A program made the translations under genes and the position numbers. Under the pieces are notes generated by a model. That model was not told where the DNA came from. It saw nothing but the letters and a program-made list of their open reading frames with translations, and did no database searches. 64,000 nt of DNA, taken from NCBI GenBank assembly GCA_965279115.1, contig OZ257137.1:3348001-3412000 (forward strand), in the 5' to 3' direction. The DNA comes from JAEUOS01 sp965279115 (GTDB lineage Bacteria > Pseudomonadota > Gammaproteobacteria > Burkholderiales > JAEUOS01). Positions 1 to 8,628 of this stretch are shown piece after piece (positions within the stretch are counted from its first letter, which is position 1; every line of letters begins with the position of its first letter).

Positions 1-2
1 GT

Positions 3-149
3 ATTACCCGGGCGCTGATCGACTATGATGCGACACTGAAGCCGGTGCTTTCCAAGGCAGGCCTGGTTACGCGAGACGCGCGTGAAGTCGAGCGCAAGAA
101 AGTCGGCTTGCACAAGGCGCGACGCCGCAAGCAATTCTCCAAGCGTTGA
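3..149 (+). CDS. rpsI: 30S ribosomal protein S9, C-terminal part
   Basis: Only the last 48 codons are in the window; the gene enters from the left edge. The translated tail reads through ALIDYDATLKP, DAREVERKKVGLHKARR and ends QFSKR, the typical highly basic S9 C-terminus whose terminal SKR reaches the ribosomal P site. S9 is a small-subunit protein, usually cotranscribed with rplM (L13), which would lie to the left. A strong hairpin terminator follows 22 bases after the stop, closing the operon before argC. Confidence 0.95.
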   Translation: MTRALIDYDATLKPVLSKAGLVTRDAREVERKKVGLHKARRRKQFSKR

Positions 150-171
150 TCGCGGTAAACCAGTTTGTCCG

Positions 172-204
172 AAAAGGGCTGCCCGCGTGGCGGCCCTTTT
201 TTTT
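172..204 (+). terminator. Rho-independent terminator of the rpsI operon
   Basis: AAAAGGGC pairs with GCCCTTTT, extended through TGCC/GGCG with a 5-base loop, and is followed by a run of eight T. It ends rpsI transcription and insulates argC. Confidence 0.85.
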
Positions 205-266
205 GGGAATGAATTTCGGATGGTTTGTACGGATCCGGGTTTATGGGTCCGGGACTGGAGGCTCGA

Positions 267-1295
267 ATGCTCAATATCGGCATTGTTGGCGGTACCGGCT
301 ATACCGGTGTCGAATTGTTGCGGCTGCTGGCGCGTCATCCTTCGGCGCGGATCCGGGCGATCACTTCGCGCAAGGAAGCCGGCATGCCGGTAGCGGAGAT
401 GTTCCCGTCGCTGCGCAAGGCCGTGGATCTGGCATTTTCAACGCCGGAAGAGGCTGGCCTTGACCAGTGCGATGTGGTGTTTTTTGCCACGCCGCATGGC
501 GTGGCCATGGAAATGGGGCCGGCGCTGGTAAAGGCCGGCGTCAAGATCATCGATCTGGCGGCCGATTTTCGCCTGCGCGACACGGCCGTATTCGAGAAGT
601 GGTACAAGATGCCGCATTCGGCAGTGGCGTTGCTTGAGGAGTCCGTCTACGGATTGCCTGAGATCAATCGCGACGCCATACGCAAGGCACGCGTGATTGG
701 CTTGCCTGGTTGTTACCCGACGTCCGTACAGCTGGGATTCAAGCCGGCGCTTGAACGGGGGCTGATAGACGCTTCGCATCTGATTGCCGATTGCAAGTCC
801 GGCGTCTCCGGCGCCGGCCGCAAGGCCGAGGTCGGAATCCTGCATGCCGAGGCGGCGGACAATTTCAAGGCTTACGGCGTGTCCGGCCATCGGCACCATC
901 CGGAAATCGTGCAAGGGCTTGGTCGCATGACGACCCAACCCGTCGGCCTGGTATTCACCCCGCACCTGACGCCGATGATACGAGGCATTCATGCCACACT
1001 GTACGCACGAATCGTGAAAGACGCGGACTTCCAGAAAGTCTATGAAGAGGCCTATGCGGACGAACCGTTCGTCGACGTCATGCCGCCTGGATCGACCCCG
1101 GATACCCGCTCGGTGCGTGGCGCCAACACCTGCCGCATTGCCGTTCATCGCGTCGGCGGGGGTGACACACTGATGATTCTTTCCGTGATCGACAACCTTA
1201 CCAAAGGCGCGGCGGGACAGGCGGTGCAGGTCATGAATCTCATGGCGGGTCTCCCCGAGGGCACCGGTCTGGAAACCATAGGACTGGTACCCTGA
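267..1295 (+). CDS. argC: N-acetyl-gamma-glutamyl-phosphate reductase
   Basis: Catalyses the NADPH-dependent reduction of N-acetylglutamyl-5-phosphate to the semialdehyde in arginine biosynthesis. The 342-residue product begins MLNIGIVGGTGYTG, the Rossmann dinucleotide-binding loop, and carries the catalytic cysteine C149 in GLPGCYPTS; the SGVSGAGRKA stretch and the C-terminal GHRHHPEI region are also family-typical. The ATG at 267 was chosen over upstream in-frame starts because GGAG lies 6 bases before it and the Rossmann strand begins directly after it. Downstream genes of the bactofilin group follow on the same strand. Confidence 0.96.
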   Translation: MLNIGIVGGTGYTGVELLRLLARHPSARIRAITSRKEAGMPVAEMFPSLRKAVDLAFSTPEEAGLDQCDVVFFATPHGVAMEMGPALVKAGVKIIDLAADFRLRDTAVFEKWYKMPHSAVALLEESVYGLPEINRDAIRKARVIGLPGCYPTSVQLGFKPALERGLIDASHLIADCKSGVSGAGRKAEVGILHAEAADNFKAYGVSGHRHHPEIVQGLGRMTTQPVGLVFTPHLTPMIRGIHATLYARIVKDADFQKVYEEAYADEPFVDVMPPGSTPDTRSVRGANTCRIAVHRVGGGDTLMILSVIDNLTKGAAGQAVQVMNLMAGLPEGTGLETIGLVP

Positions 1296-1319
1296 TCGGC
1301 CGCCCTGCGGGCTGACGCG

Positions 1320-2132
1320 ATGTCGATGCCGAATTTCCGGCTGTTTAGGTTTCTGCGGCGCCGCATGACCATCGCGGCGCCCAAGATGGCGGTACGCACC
1401 CATATCCCCTGGTACCTGCGTGCCATGTTCTGGATAGTTGTGCTTTCGGTATCCCTCGCGTTCGCCGCCTGGATTTACGACGCAGGCCGCCGGTTCGCCG
1501 GTTTTGACAGCGACGAAGTGCAGCAGGAGTTGACCGACCTGCGGACGCGCGCGGCCACGCTCACCCAGGAAAATGCGCGCTTGCGGGCCGACCAGGATGC
1601 ATCCGGCAGCAAGCTCGCGATCGAGCAGACCACACAGCGCAATCTCGCCGCCCAGGTGCAGGTGCTGGAATCGGAGAATACCCGTCTCAAGGAAGACTTG
1701 GCCATGTTCGAAGGCATGATGGCCAGTGAACGTCCGGAAGGCAGCTTCAACATCGCCGGCGCAAGGATTTCGGCCGAATCGGGGCAATTGAAGTTTCGCA
1801 TGTTGCTCACGCGTGGTGCGCGTACCGGCAGCATCATGGGAAACCAGCAGGAACCGGAATTTTCCGGGCGTCTGGAGTTCCAGCTTGACCCTGAGGCCAC
1901 CTCCAACGGTGCTATGATCCGCATCCCCGCGAATGAAAAGGCGGCCACAGACGCCACGAGGGTTCGGTTCCGCTATTTCCAGCGGGTGGAGGGCAGCCTT
2001 GACTTGCCGGCCGGGAGTAGCCCCCGGCAGGTGATGGTCAGGGTTCTTGAAGGCGACCGGGTTCGAGCATCCCAGACCGTCCCGGTCCAGGTTCCCGTAG
2101 CGATCCGGGAATCGACCGATCCAAAACGATGA
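1320..2132 (+). CDS. Inner-membrane coiled-coil protein of the DUF6776 type
   Basis: A 270-residue protein with a basic N-terminus, one transmembrane segment at about residues 34-51 (AMFWIVVLSVSLAFAAW), a coiled coil at about 65-132 rich in E, Q, R and L, and a C-terminal beta-rich domain (about 140-260) with features such as SGRLEFQLDP. It looks anchored in the inner membrane with the domain in the periplasm. Its place between argC and a bactofilin gene is usual in betaproteobacteria, and its end overlaps the first possible start of the bactofilin frame. The biochemical role is not known; a link to envelope shape or the bactofilin is inference. Internal ATGs at 1365 and 1386 are possible starts. 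Confidence 0.75.
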   Translation: MSMPNFRLFRFLRRRMTIAAPKMAVRTHIPWYLRAMFWIVVLSVSLAFAAWIYDAGRRFAGFDSDEVQQELTDLRTRAATLTQENARLRADQDASGSKLAIEQTTQRNLAAQVQVLESENTRLKEDLAMFEGMMASERPEGSFNIAGARISAESGQLKFRMLLTRGARTGSIMGNQQEPEFSGRLEFQLDPEATSNGAMIRIPANEKAATDATRVRFRYFQRVEGSLDLPAGSSPRQVMVRVLEGDRVRASQTVPVQVPVAIRESTDPKR

Positions 2133-2173
2133 TTGGCCGGTGTGACACCACGGCCATGGAAGAGGGAGCGAAC

Positions 2174-2596
2174 ATGTTCGGATTCAAGCGGAACAAGCCG
2201 CAAAGCACCATCGACAGCCTGATTGGCGCAACTACCGTCATTGAAGGCAATGTCGTGTTTTCGGGCGGGCTGCGGATTGATGGCACGGTGCGTGGCAACG
2301 TCGTCGCCGCAGGCGGTACGGCCGAGACCAACAGCACCCTGGTGGTCAGCGAAAAGGCCCGGGTCGAGGGCGAAATTCGCGCCGCCCATGTGGTCATCAA
2401 CGGTGCGGTGGAAGGGCCGATTTTTGTTTCCGAATTCCTCGAACTGCAACCCAAGGCTCGCGTTCGCGGCGATGTCCACTACAAGGCGCTCGAAATCCAC
2501 CTTGGGGCAACGCTCGACGGCAAACTCGAGCATAGCGGCACGGTCGGTGCCGATGCCCAGCGAGGCAATCTCAAACTGGCGGCGAACAACACCTGA
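2174..2596 (+). CDS. Bactofilin (polymer-forming cytoskeletal protein)
   Basis: A 140-residue bactofilin. These proteins polymerise without nucleotide into filaments that scaffold cell-shape and wall enzymes at the membrane. Visible features are a short N-terminal tail (MFGFKRNKP), then repeated short beta-strand turns such as GLRIDGTVRGNVVA and AHVVINGAVEGPI that form the right-handed beta-helix, and a short tail. An in-frame ATG exists at 2129, but the ATG at 2174 has AGGGAG just upstream and gives the usual N-terminus. A wall-active M23 peptidase lies nearby (4287-5594), a common pairing for bactofilins. Confidence 0.92.
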   Translation: MFGFKRNKPQSTIDSLIGATTVIEGNVVFSGGLRIDGTVRGNVVAAGGTAETNSTLVVSEKARVEGEIRAAHVVINGAVEGPIFVSEFLELQPKARVRGDVHYKALEIHLGATLDGKLEHSGTVGADAQRGNLKLAANNT

Positions 2597-2685
2597 GCGC
2601 ACGCCGTGGACACTCGTTCGCACAAACCTGGCGAGGGTGGCGTGCGGCGTTGGCGCCGGTCATCAAGACCCTACTTGCTGTGCGT

Positions 2686-2714
2686 TTGAAGTTATGGGCA
2701 ATCGGCCCCATAAT
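2686..2714 (+). promoter_or_regulatory. Probable sigma-70 promoter of erpA
   Basis: TTGAAG at 2686-2691 and CATAAT at 2709-2714 are separated by 17 bases, a good match to the housekeeping promoter. It lies 36 bases before the erpA ATG inside the 153-base gap after the bactofilin gene. Confidence 0.55.
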
Positions 2715-2749
2715 GTATTTGTCGGAATCAAGACTCACGAGGTAATCCC

Positions 2750-3100
2750 ATGAATGCACCGTCCGAAATCCCCGTTCCTTTCATCTTCAGCGACAGCGCC
2801 GCCAGCAAGGTCGCGCAACTTATCGACGAAGAGGGCAACCCCGATCTCAAGCTGCGGGTGTTTGTGACTGGCGGCGGCTGCTCCGGTTTCCAGTACGGCT
2901 TCACGTTTGACGAGACTGTCAATGAAGACGATTCGATGCTTGAGAAAAATGGCGTCAAGTTGCTGATCGACTCGATGAGTTACCAGTATCTGGTCGGTGC
3001 GGAAATCGACTACAAGGAAGATCTGGAAGGCGCGCAGTTCGTCATCAAGAACCCGAACGCCCAGACAACCTGCGGCTGCGGTTCGTCTTTCTCGGTTTAG
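2750..3100 (+). CDS. erpA: Iron-sulfur cluster insertion protein ErpA
   Basis: A-type carrier of 116 residues that hands Fe-S clusters to apoproteins, including those of respiration and isoprenoid synthesis. The three ligand cysteines are visible: C44 in GGGCSGF, and C108 and C110 in the terminal TCGCGSSFSV. The length fits the family. It is preceded by its own promoter and followed by a strong terminator, so it is probably monocistronic. Confidence 0.96.
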   Translation: MNAPSEIPVPFIFSDSAASKVAQLIDEEGNPDLKLRVFVTGGGCSGFQYGFTFDETVNEDDSMLEKNGVKLLIDSMSYQYLVGAEIDYKEDLEGAQFVIKNPNAQTTCGCGSSFSV

Positions 3101-3125
3101 TCTTCCGCGAAGATCACGCCAAGCG

Positions 3126-3156
3126 AAAAGGGCGCCTTCGGGCGCCCTTTTGTTTT
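3126..3156. terminator. Bidirectional terminator between erpA and anmK
   Basis: An 11-bp perfect stem AAAAGGGCGCC / GGCGCCCTTTT with a TTCG tetraloop and T-rich flank. The A-run on the left makes it work for the minus-strand anmK operon as well. Confidence 0.88.
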
Positions 3157-3172
3157 CTGCCGGCCCTCAGCG

Positions 3173-4276
3173 TCAGGCCGGATAAGTCGCGCCCAGTATC
3201 CGGAGGCCCCTGGCCCCGGTGACGCGCGGAAGGTTTGCCGGCGTCCCTTCCAGGGTTTCAAGCGCAAACCAGGCGAAGGCGACTGCTTCAACCCAGTCCG
3301 GCGGTACGCCGATGACACTGGTCGACGCAACGGGCTTGCCACCAAGCAAGCTACCGAATCGCTCCATCAGGAAGTCGTTTCGGGCCCCGCCACCGCACAC
3401 GAACAATGCATCAATCGCACTGTCCGCAACGGAGTCCACAACGCTTTGGGCGGTTAATTCCAGCAGCGTCGCCTGGACATCCTGCGGCGGGAGGCTATTC
3501 GCCGAGGGCAACTGCGCAAGCCGCTCCGCGAGCCATTGGGCGTTGAACAGGTCGCGCCCGGTGCTTTTGGGCGCAGGTCGAACGAAGTAGGGATCGGCAA
3601 GAAGGAGGGACAAAAAGGAGGCATCGACCTTTCCGGAGCGCGCCCATGCACCGGAATCATCGAAGGGCTGCCCGGTGTTTCTCTGGCACCAGGCGTCAAT
3701 CAGTACATTTCCCGGGCCGGTATCGAAACCACGGGCGTCGCCATCGACGTCCAGCAATGTGACGTTGGCGATACCACCCACGTTTACCACAGCGCGGGAG
3801 GTGCCGGGCTTCGAGAAAAAGGCCCTGTGAAAAGCTGGCGCCAGCGGTGCGCCCTGACCGCCTGCCGCGACGTCGCGGCTGCGAAAGTCCGCAACGACTG
3901 CGATTCCGGTAAGTTCCGCCAGCAACGCCGGGTTGTTCAACTGAACCGTAAAACCGAGCTCCGGGCGATGGCGCACGGTTTGGCCATGTGCACCAATCGC
4001 CCGCACTTCACTCGCCCGGGCGCCGGACGAACTCAGGACGGCGTCAACGCCGGCTGCGTAGGCACGAACCAACTCGTTCGCAGCCAGCGCAGCGCGTTCG
4101 ATCTCGTTGGGACCGCCGGTTTGCAGCGACAACATTTCTTCCCGGAGCGTTTGCGGGAACGGTGCGAAATGCGTCGCACGTACATCCGGGTGCGAACCTG
4201 AAAAATCCACCAGTGCCGCATCAACCCCATCCAGGCTGGTGCCGGACATCAGGCCAATGGCAAGAACCGGCTCCAA
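3173..4276 (-). CDS. anmK: Anhydro-N-acetylmuramic acid kinase
   Basis: Phosphorylates and opens 1,6-anhydro-MurNAc released from recycled peptidoglycan, yielding MurNAc-6-phosphate. The 367-residue product starts MEPVLAIGLMSGTSLDGVD, the family signature with the ATPase-fold phosphate loop and substrate residues; GGIANVT and FDTGPGN mark further parts of the site, and VCGGGARN lies near the C-terminus. It lies 10 bases downstream of the M23 endopeptidase gene on the same strand, so wall cleavage and wall-sugar recycling are probably one operon. Confidence 0.96.
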   Translation of the reverse strand: MEPVLAIGLMSGTSLDGVDAALVDFSGSHPDVRATHFAPFPQTLREEMLSLQTGGPNEIERAALAANELVRAYAAGVDAVLSSSGARASEVRAIGAHGQTVRHRPELGFTVQLNNPALLAELTGIAVVADFRSRDVAAGGQGAPLAPAFHRAFFSKPGTSRAVVNVGGIANVTLLDVDGDARGFDTGPGNVLIDAWCQRNTGQPFDDSGAWARSGKVDASFLSLLLADPYFVRPAPKSTGRDLFNAQWLAERLAQLPSANSLPPQDVQATLLELTAQSVVDSVADSAIDALFVCGGGARNDFLMERFGSLLGGKPVASTSVIGVPPDWVEAVAFAWFALETLEGTPANLPRVTGARGLRILGATYPA

Positions 4277-4286
4277 AGGCCTGGGA

Positions 4287-5594
4287 TCAGTCGAGTGCGG
4301 CGAACAAGGCTGTACCGCGCATCATCGCGATGCGGGTAAGGGAAGGTTGCGCCTTGTGGCGGAAATCCGCCAGGTGGCGATCCTCCAGGGGAACAGACGC
4401 GGGTAGCGCGATGGTCAGCGGGTTCACCGCTTCGGAGGCGACTCGAAATTCGTAATGCAGATGGGGGCCGGTTGCCCACCCTGTCTGGCCAACAAAACCC
4501 ACAGTATCACCCTGGGAGATTCGCGCCCCCTTCGCAACACCGGGGCCAAAGCCGCTCATGTGGGCATATAAGGTCGAATACTGGCCCTGATGGCGGACGA
4601 TCACCACGTTGCCGTAGCCGCCCTGCTTGCCGGAGAATTCGACAACCCCGTCGGCAACCGCACGAATCCGGGTTCCGGACGGCGCCGCGTAGTCAACACC
4701 CTTGTGCTGTTTCCAGGTCTGGAAGATGGGGTGCAATCGACCACCAAAACCGGAGGTGATGCGCGAGAATTCGAGCGGCGAGCGCAGGAATGCCTTGCGA
4801 AGATTCTTGCCTTCCGGCGTGAAATAGCCCGCGACTTCCTTGTTTTCAGGATTTTCATACCAGACAGCGGCAAAAGTCTTGCCGTTGTTGACGAATTCCA
4901 CCGCCAGCACCCGTCCTGCACGCACGAATTCGCCTTCGTGGTACATCATTTCGTAAACCACGCGGAAGCGGTCGCCGCGGCGGATGTCCTTGTGGAAGTC
5001 GATATCGCCGGAAAATATCTCGGCGACCTGCATAGTCACGCTGTCAGGCAAGCCGATCGCATCCGCCGAACCGAACAGCGAATGGCGGATTTCGGCCGCT
5101 TTCATGTGTACCCGCTTTTCAAGCGGCAGTTCGGCCTTGATGGCGGTAAACCCGCTTTCATCCTTGGCCACTTTGAGAATCTCGGTCTGCGAGAGTGCGT
5201 AGGAAAGTGAAACGAATTCGCCATCGCTGCCGGTTTCGGCGCGAATGATCTTTCCCGGACGCAGGTTGCCTGAAAGGGCTTTGGCAGCCTGATTTGAACG
5301 CAAATAGTGGAAGGCCGCCTGGTCATCCACGCCGAGGCGTTCAAGGATGGATGCCAGCGTGTCACCGCGCTGGATACGCTCCTCGCGAAATACTCCGCGA
5401 TCCTCGTCGTCAATGGTGACTACGGCAGAGTTCGAAAGCGAAAGGGAACGCGAAACCGGCGTGGTCGGAATGGACTCCGGCCCCACCACCCCCAGCGTCG
5501 CGAATGCCGCACCGGAAAGGGCCAACGTCAGGGCGCCAAATCGCAACTGGCGTATCCGTGCAGGGCTCAAGCGGGATAGAATCTTGGTCTTCAC
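4287..5594 (-). CDS. M23 family murein DD-endopeptidase
   Basis: A 435-residue zinc peptidase that cuts peptidoglycan cross-links in the periplasm. A membrane anchor or signal lies at about residues 19-37, followed by an OapA/LysM-like region at about 70-115 (RIQRGDTLASIL), a second N-terminal domain, and the M23 catalytic domain at about 270-400. The zinc ligands are visible as H297xxxD301 in KQHKGVDYAAP and H378xH380 in GPHLHYEF. The gene is first in a two-gene operon with anmK and is divergent from tyrS, the same arrangement seen in many beta- and gammaproteobacteria. Confidence 0.93.
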   Translation of the reverse strand: MKTKILSRLSPARIRQLRFGALTLALSGAAFATLGVVGPESIPTTPVSRSLSLSNSAVVTIDDEDRGVFREERIQRGDTLASILERLGVDDQAAFHYLRSNQAAKALSGNLRPGKIIRAETGSDGEFVSLSYALSQTEILKVAKDESGFTAIKAELPLEKRVHMKAAEIRHSLFGSADAIGLPDSVTMQVAEIFSGDIDFHKDIRRGDRFRVVYEMMYHEGEFVRAGRVLAVEFVNNGKTFAAVWYENPENKEVAGYFTPEGKNLRKAFLRSPLEFSRITSGFGGRLHPIFQTWKQHKGVDYAAPSGTRIRAVADGVVEFSGKQGGYGNVVIVRHQGQYSTLYAHMSGFGPGVAKGARISQGDTVGFVGQTGWATGPHLHYEFRVASEAVNPLTIALPASVPLEDRHLADFRHKAQPSLTRIAMMRGTALFAALD

Positions 5595-5736
5595 GCGATA
5601 GGTCTTGTTTTTCAGGGGGTTGCCGCGCTTCTCCTGATGGGCCCTGAGAAACCGCGGGCCATGAGCGCGTGACGAAAGTCACATTATAACAAACCTGTCA
5701 TGTTCGCCAAAGGCGGACGCGCAATTGTAAAAAACC
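5595..5736. promoter_or_regulatory. Divergent intergenic region between the M23 peptidase gene and tyrS
   Basis: A 142-base region holding divergent promoters. An inverted repeat GTGAC-GAAA-GTCAC lies at 5669-5682, directly followed by TTATAAC (5684-5690), a plausible -10 for tyrS. No binding protein is assigned. Confidence 0.4.
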
Positions 5737-6975
5737 ATGAATTTGAACGCTTTCGATATCCTCCGTGAGCGCGGATTTGTCGCACAGGTGACCGACGAAC
5801 CCGCCGTGCGCGAATTGTTGGGCGCCGGCCCGGTGACCTTCTACATCGGTTTCGATCCCACCGCCAGCAGCCTGCATTGCGGAAGCCTTGTTCCCATCAT
5901 GGCCATGGCCCAGCTGCAGCGCGCCGGTCACAAGCCGCTCGGGCTGATCGGGGGGGGCACCGCGATGGTGGGGGATCCGTCCGGCAAGACCGAGATGCGC
6001 AAGATGCTGGATTTCGACGCCATTGCAGCCAATGGGCAGGGCATACTCGGCCAACTCCGCCGCTATCTGAACCTGGATGGCACCGCCGGCTTGTCCGCCA
6101 ACAATGCCGACTGGCTGCTCAAGCTCCATTACATCGAGTTCCTGCGTGACATCGGCCGCTATTTCCGCGTCAACGAGATGGTTCGTGCCGAGGCTTATCG
6201 GGCCAGGCTGGAACGGGAAGAGGGCCTTTCCTTCATCGAATTCAACTACCAGCTGCTGCAGGCCTACGACTATCTCAGCCTCTTTGAGCGGCATGGTTGC
6301 CTGCTACAGATGGGCGGCGACGACCAGTGGAGCAACATCCTGGCCGGGACCGACCTGATCCGCCGCAAGCACGGCAAACAGGCGTTCTGCATCACCTTTC
6401 CGTTGCTTACCACCGCGCGCGGCGAAAAAATGGGCAAGACCGCCAACGGCGCGGTCTGGCTGGATGCCGAGCGCACCTCGCCCTACGAGTTCTACCAGTA
6501 CTGGATCAACACCGACGACCGCGATGTGCGTCGGTTTCTGGCTCTTTTCACCTTTCTGCCGATGGACGAGGTCAACCATCTCGGGGCGGCCGAAGGGGCG
6601 GCGCTTAACGCCGCCAAGGCGACACTGGCCTTCGAGGCCACCCGCCTGTGCCACGGGGAGGCCGCCGCGCTGGAGGCCCGCGCGGCTTCGCAGGCCGCTT
6701 TTGGCGGGGGGGGCGACATTACCGCGATTCCTTCCACCGAAATGGGCGCGAGCCGGTTCAGCGAAGGGGTCGCACTGGTGGATCTGCTGGTCGAAACCGG
6801 CCTGGTGGCGTCCAAGGGCGAGGCGCGGCGACTGGTGCAGCAGGGCGGTGCCTATGTCAATGACGCCGCCGTCCAGGACATCCAGGCGCGGCTCGGGCCC
6901 GCCGAGATCCGTGACGGCGCCCTGCTTTTGCGGGCCGGCAAGAAAAAAGTGCATCGCGTCGTCGTAACGAATTAA
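5737..6975 (+). CDS. tyrS: Tyrosyl-tRNA synthetase
   Basis: Charges tRNA-Tyr with tyrosine. The 412-residue protein shows the class I signatures: the HIGH-equivalent HCGS at residues 47-50, and KMGKT at 231-235 in place of KMSKS. A C-terminal S4-like RNA-binding domain follows from about residue 345 (VDLLVETGLVASKGEARRL). The KMGKT variant and length point to the TyrZ-like branch found in many proteobacteria. It is the last clearly housekeeping gene before the purine island. Confidence 0.96.
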   Translation: MNLNAFDILRERGFVAQVTDEPAVRELLGAGPVTFYIGFDPTASSLHCGSLVPIMAMAQLQRAGHKPLGLIGGGTAMVGDPSGKTEMRKMLDFDAIAANGQGILGQLRRYLNLDGTAGLSANNADWLLKLHYIEFLRDIGRYFRVNEMVRAEAYRARLEREEGLSFIEFNYQLLQAYDYLSLFERHGCLLQMGGDDQWSNILAGTDLIRRKHGKQAFCITFPLLTTARGEKMGKTANGAVWLDAERTSPYEFYQYWINTDDRDVRRFLALFTFLPMDEVNHLGAAEGAALNAAKATLAFEATRLCHGEAAALEARAASQAAFGGGGDITAIPSTEMGASRFSEGVALVDLLVETGLVASKGEARRLVQQGGAYVNDAAVQDIQARLGPAEIRDGALLLRAGKKKVHRVVVTN

Positions 6976-6990
6976 CCGGAGCAAGACCAA

Positions 6991-7200
6991 ATGAGCAAAT
7001 TTTCAGCAGCCGATGTCGAAAGTACCGCCCGCCGGGCTGGCTGGGTGATCACGCCCGAACGCGCCGCGCAGATCGCCGCCACCGCCGCACCGCGGATCGA
7101 GGCCTTCGAGCGTGTCAGGTCCCAACTGACCTTTGAGGACGACGCTGCTGCCTTTGCCGCGGCCCTGGTCGAGACCATGCCCGGAAAGGGAGGTGTGTGA
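6991..7200 (+). CDS. AtzG/HpxX-like small subunit of an amidase (DUF4089)
   Basis: A 69-residue protein with the spaced features of the GatC-like DUF4089 family: a helical N-terminus and LTFEDDAAAFAAALVE near the end. In cyanurate degradation AtzG binds and stabilises the amidase AtzE, and in Klebsiella purine clusters the equivalent pair is HpxX-HpxY. Its stop codon shares a base with the ATG of the amidase that follows, so the two are translationally coupled and probably form a complex. Placement beside xanthine dehydrogenase favours the HpxX role over cyanurate degradation. Confidence 0.85.
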   Translation: MSKFSAADVESTARRAGWVITPERAAQIAATAAPRIEAFERVRSQLTFEDDAAAFAAALVETMPGKGGV

Positions 7201-8612
7201 TGGCCAATCCCCTCCACATGACCTTGGTCGAAGCCGCGGGCGCGATTCGCGCCAAAAAAGTGTCGTCAGTCGAACTCACGCAGGCGGCGATCGATCGCGC
7301 GCAGGCGCTGCAGCCGAAGGTCAATGCCTTTGTCCGCATCAACGCCGATGCGGCCCTGGCGGCTGCCCGCGCCTGCGACGCCGATCTGGCCCGCGGCGCG
7401 CTACGCGGTCCGCTGCATGGCGTGCCCATGGCCCACAAGGACATGTTCTACCGTGCCGGCGAGGTATCGACCTGCGGTTCGAAAATCCGTGCCGACTGGA
7501 AGGCGCCGGAGACCGCAGCCGTGCTGGAGCGGCTTGACGCTGCCGGTGCGGTGCAGATCGGCAACCTCAACATGACCGAGTTCGCCTATGGGCCGACCGG
7601 CCAGAATGCGTTTCTGGGCGATGCGCGCAACCCATGGAATACCGATCACATCACCGGCGGCTCATCGTCCGGATCGGCGGTGTCGGTGGCGTCCCGTACC
7701 GTATTTGCGGCATTGGGCTCCGACACGGCGGGTTCGGTACGCATGCCGGCGGCACTGTGCGGCGTGACGGGCATGAAAACCACCTTCGGCCGGGTTTCGC
7801 GCGCCGGCTGCATGCCGCTCTCGCAGTCGCTCGATACCATCGGCCCGTTGACCCGTACCGTGGCGGACAACGCCCTCATGCTGTCGGTGCTGGCCGGGCG
7901 CGATGCGCGCGACGCCTCCACGCTCGATGTGCCGGTGCCGGATTACGTTTCGGCCGCGGCCGGTACTGACGTGCGCGGCCTGCGCCTGGGCATCCCGCGC
8001 GGCTTTTTCGACCAGCAGGTCGATCCCGAGGTCGCCAAACTGCTGGACGCCGCCGCCGCCGCGTTTCGCAGCCTCGGCGCGGAGGTTGTGGATGTGGCCA
8101 TGCCTGACCTCGACGCCATCAATGCCGCGGGCTTTCTGCTTACCTGGGGCGACGTCATCGGTGTCCATGGCGCCTGGATGCGTGAACGCGCCGGCGACTA
8201 CACGCCCCAGACCCGCGGCCGGATTGAAGTCACGCTCGCTGCCAACGGTGCCGACTATGTCGACGCCCAGCGGTCACGTGCCCGGCTGCTGCGCGAATTC
8301 AGCGCCACGGTCTACTCGAAGTGCGATGCGCTCATCGCGCCGATCCTGGCCTTCCCGGTGCCCAAGCTTTCGGATGTCGACGTCAGCGGCGGCCCCAACA
8401 TGATGCGCATCTTGGACGAGATCACCCGCCTGATGCGTCCCATCAATGTTCTCGGCCTGCCGGCCCTGGCGCTGCCGTGCGGATTCACGCCGGGCCACCT
8501 GCCATGCGGCATGCAGTTGATCGGACGCCCCTTCTCCGAGGCTCAGCTCTATCGCATGGGCGCAGCCTACCAGGGCGCGACCGACTGGCACACCCGAATC
8601 ACGCCGGTCTGA
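7200..8612 (+). CDS. AtzE/HpxY-like amidase signature hydrolase
   Basis: A 470-residue amidase-signature enzyme. The Ser-cisSer-Lys core is visible: lysine in VPMAHKDMF, the glycine/serine-rich GGSSSGSAVSVASR, and the nucleophile region GSDTAGSVRMPAA. AtzE hydrolyses 1-carboxybiuret; HpxY sits in the Klebsiella hpx purine operon next to an oxamate amidohydrolase gene. No hpxW-like or hpxZ-like gene is seen here. A linear amide or ureido intermediate formed after allantoate is a likely substrate, but that is inference. The ATG at 7200 overlaps the upstream stop (TGATG) with AGGTGTG nearby; a GTG at 7197 is also possible. Confidence 0.85.
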   Translation: MANPLHMTLVEAAGAIRAKKVSSVELTQAAIDRAQALQPKVNAFVRINADAALAAARACDADLARGALRGPLHGVPMAHKDMFYRAGEVSTCGSKIRADWKAPETAAVLERLDAAGAVQIGNLNMTEFAYGPTGQNAFLGDARNPWNTDHITGGSSSGSAVSVASRTVFAALGSDTAGSVRMPAALCGVTGMKTTFGRVSRAGCMPLSQSLDTIGPLTRTVADNALMLSVLAGRDARDASTLDVPVPDYVSAAAGTDVRGLRLGIPRGFFDQQVDPEVAKLLDAAAAAFRSLGAEVVDVAMPDLDAINAAGFLLTWGDVIGVHGAWMRERAGDYTPQTRGRIEVTLAANGADYVDAQRSRARLLREFSATVYSKCDALIAPILAFPVPKLSDVDVSGGPNMMRILDEITRLMRPINVLGLPALALPCGFTPGHLPCGMQLIGRPFSEAQLYRMGAAYQGATDWHTRITPV

Positions 8613-8628
8613 TCCCGCCGGGCGCAGC

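Noticed and set aside
7200..8612. Annotation of the amidase as GatA of the tRNA amidotransferase
   Set aside because: The small subunit is DUF4089 and no gatB is adjacent; the context is catabolic.
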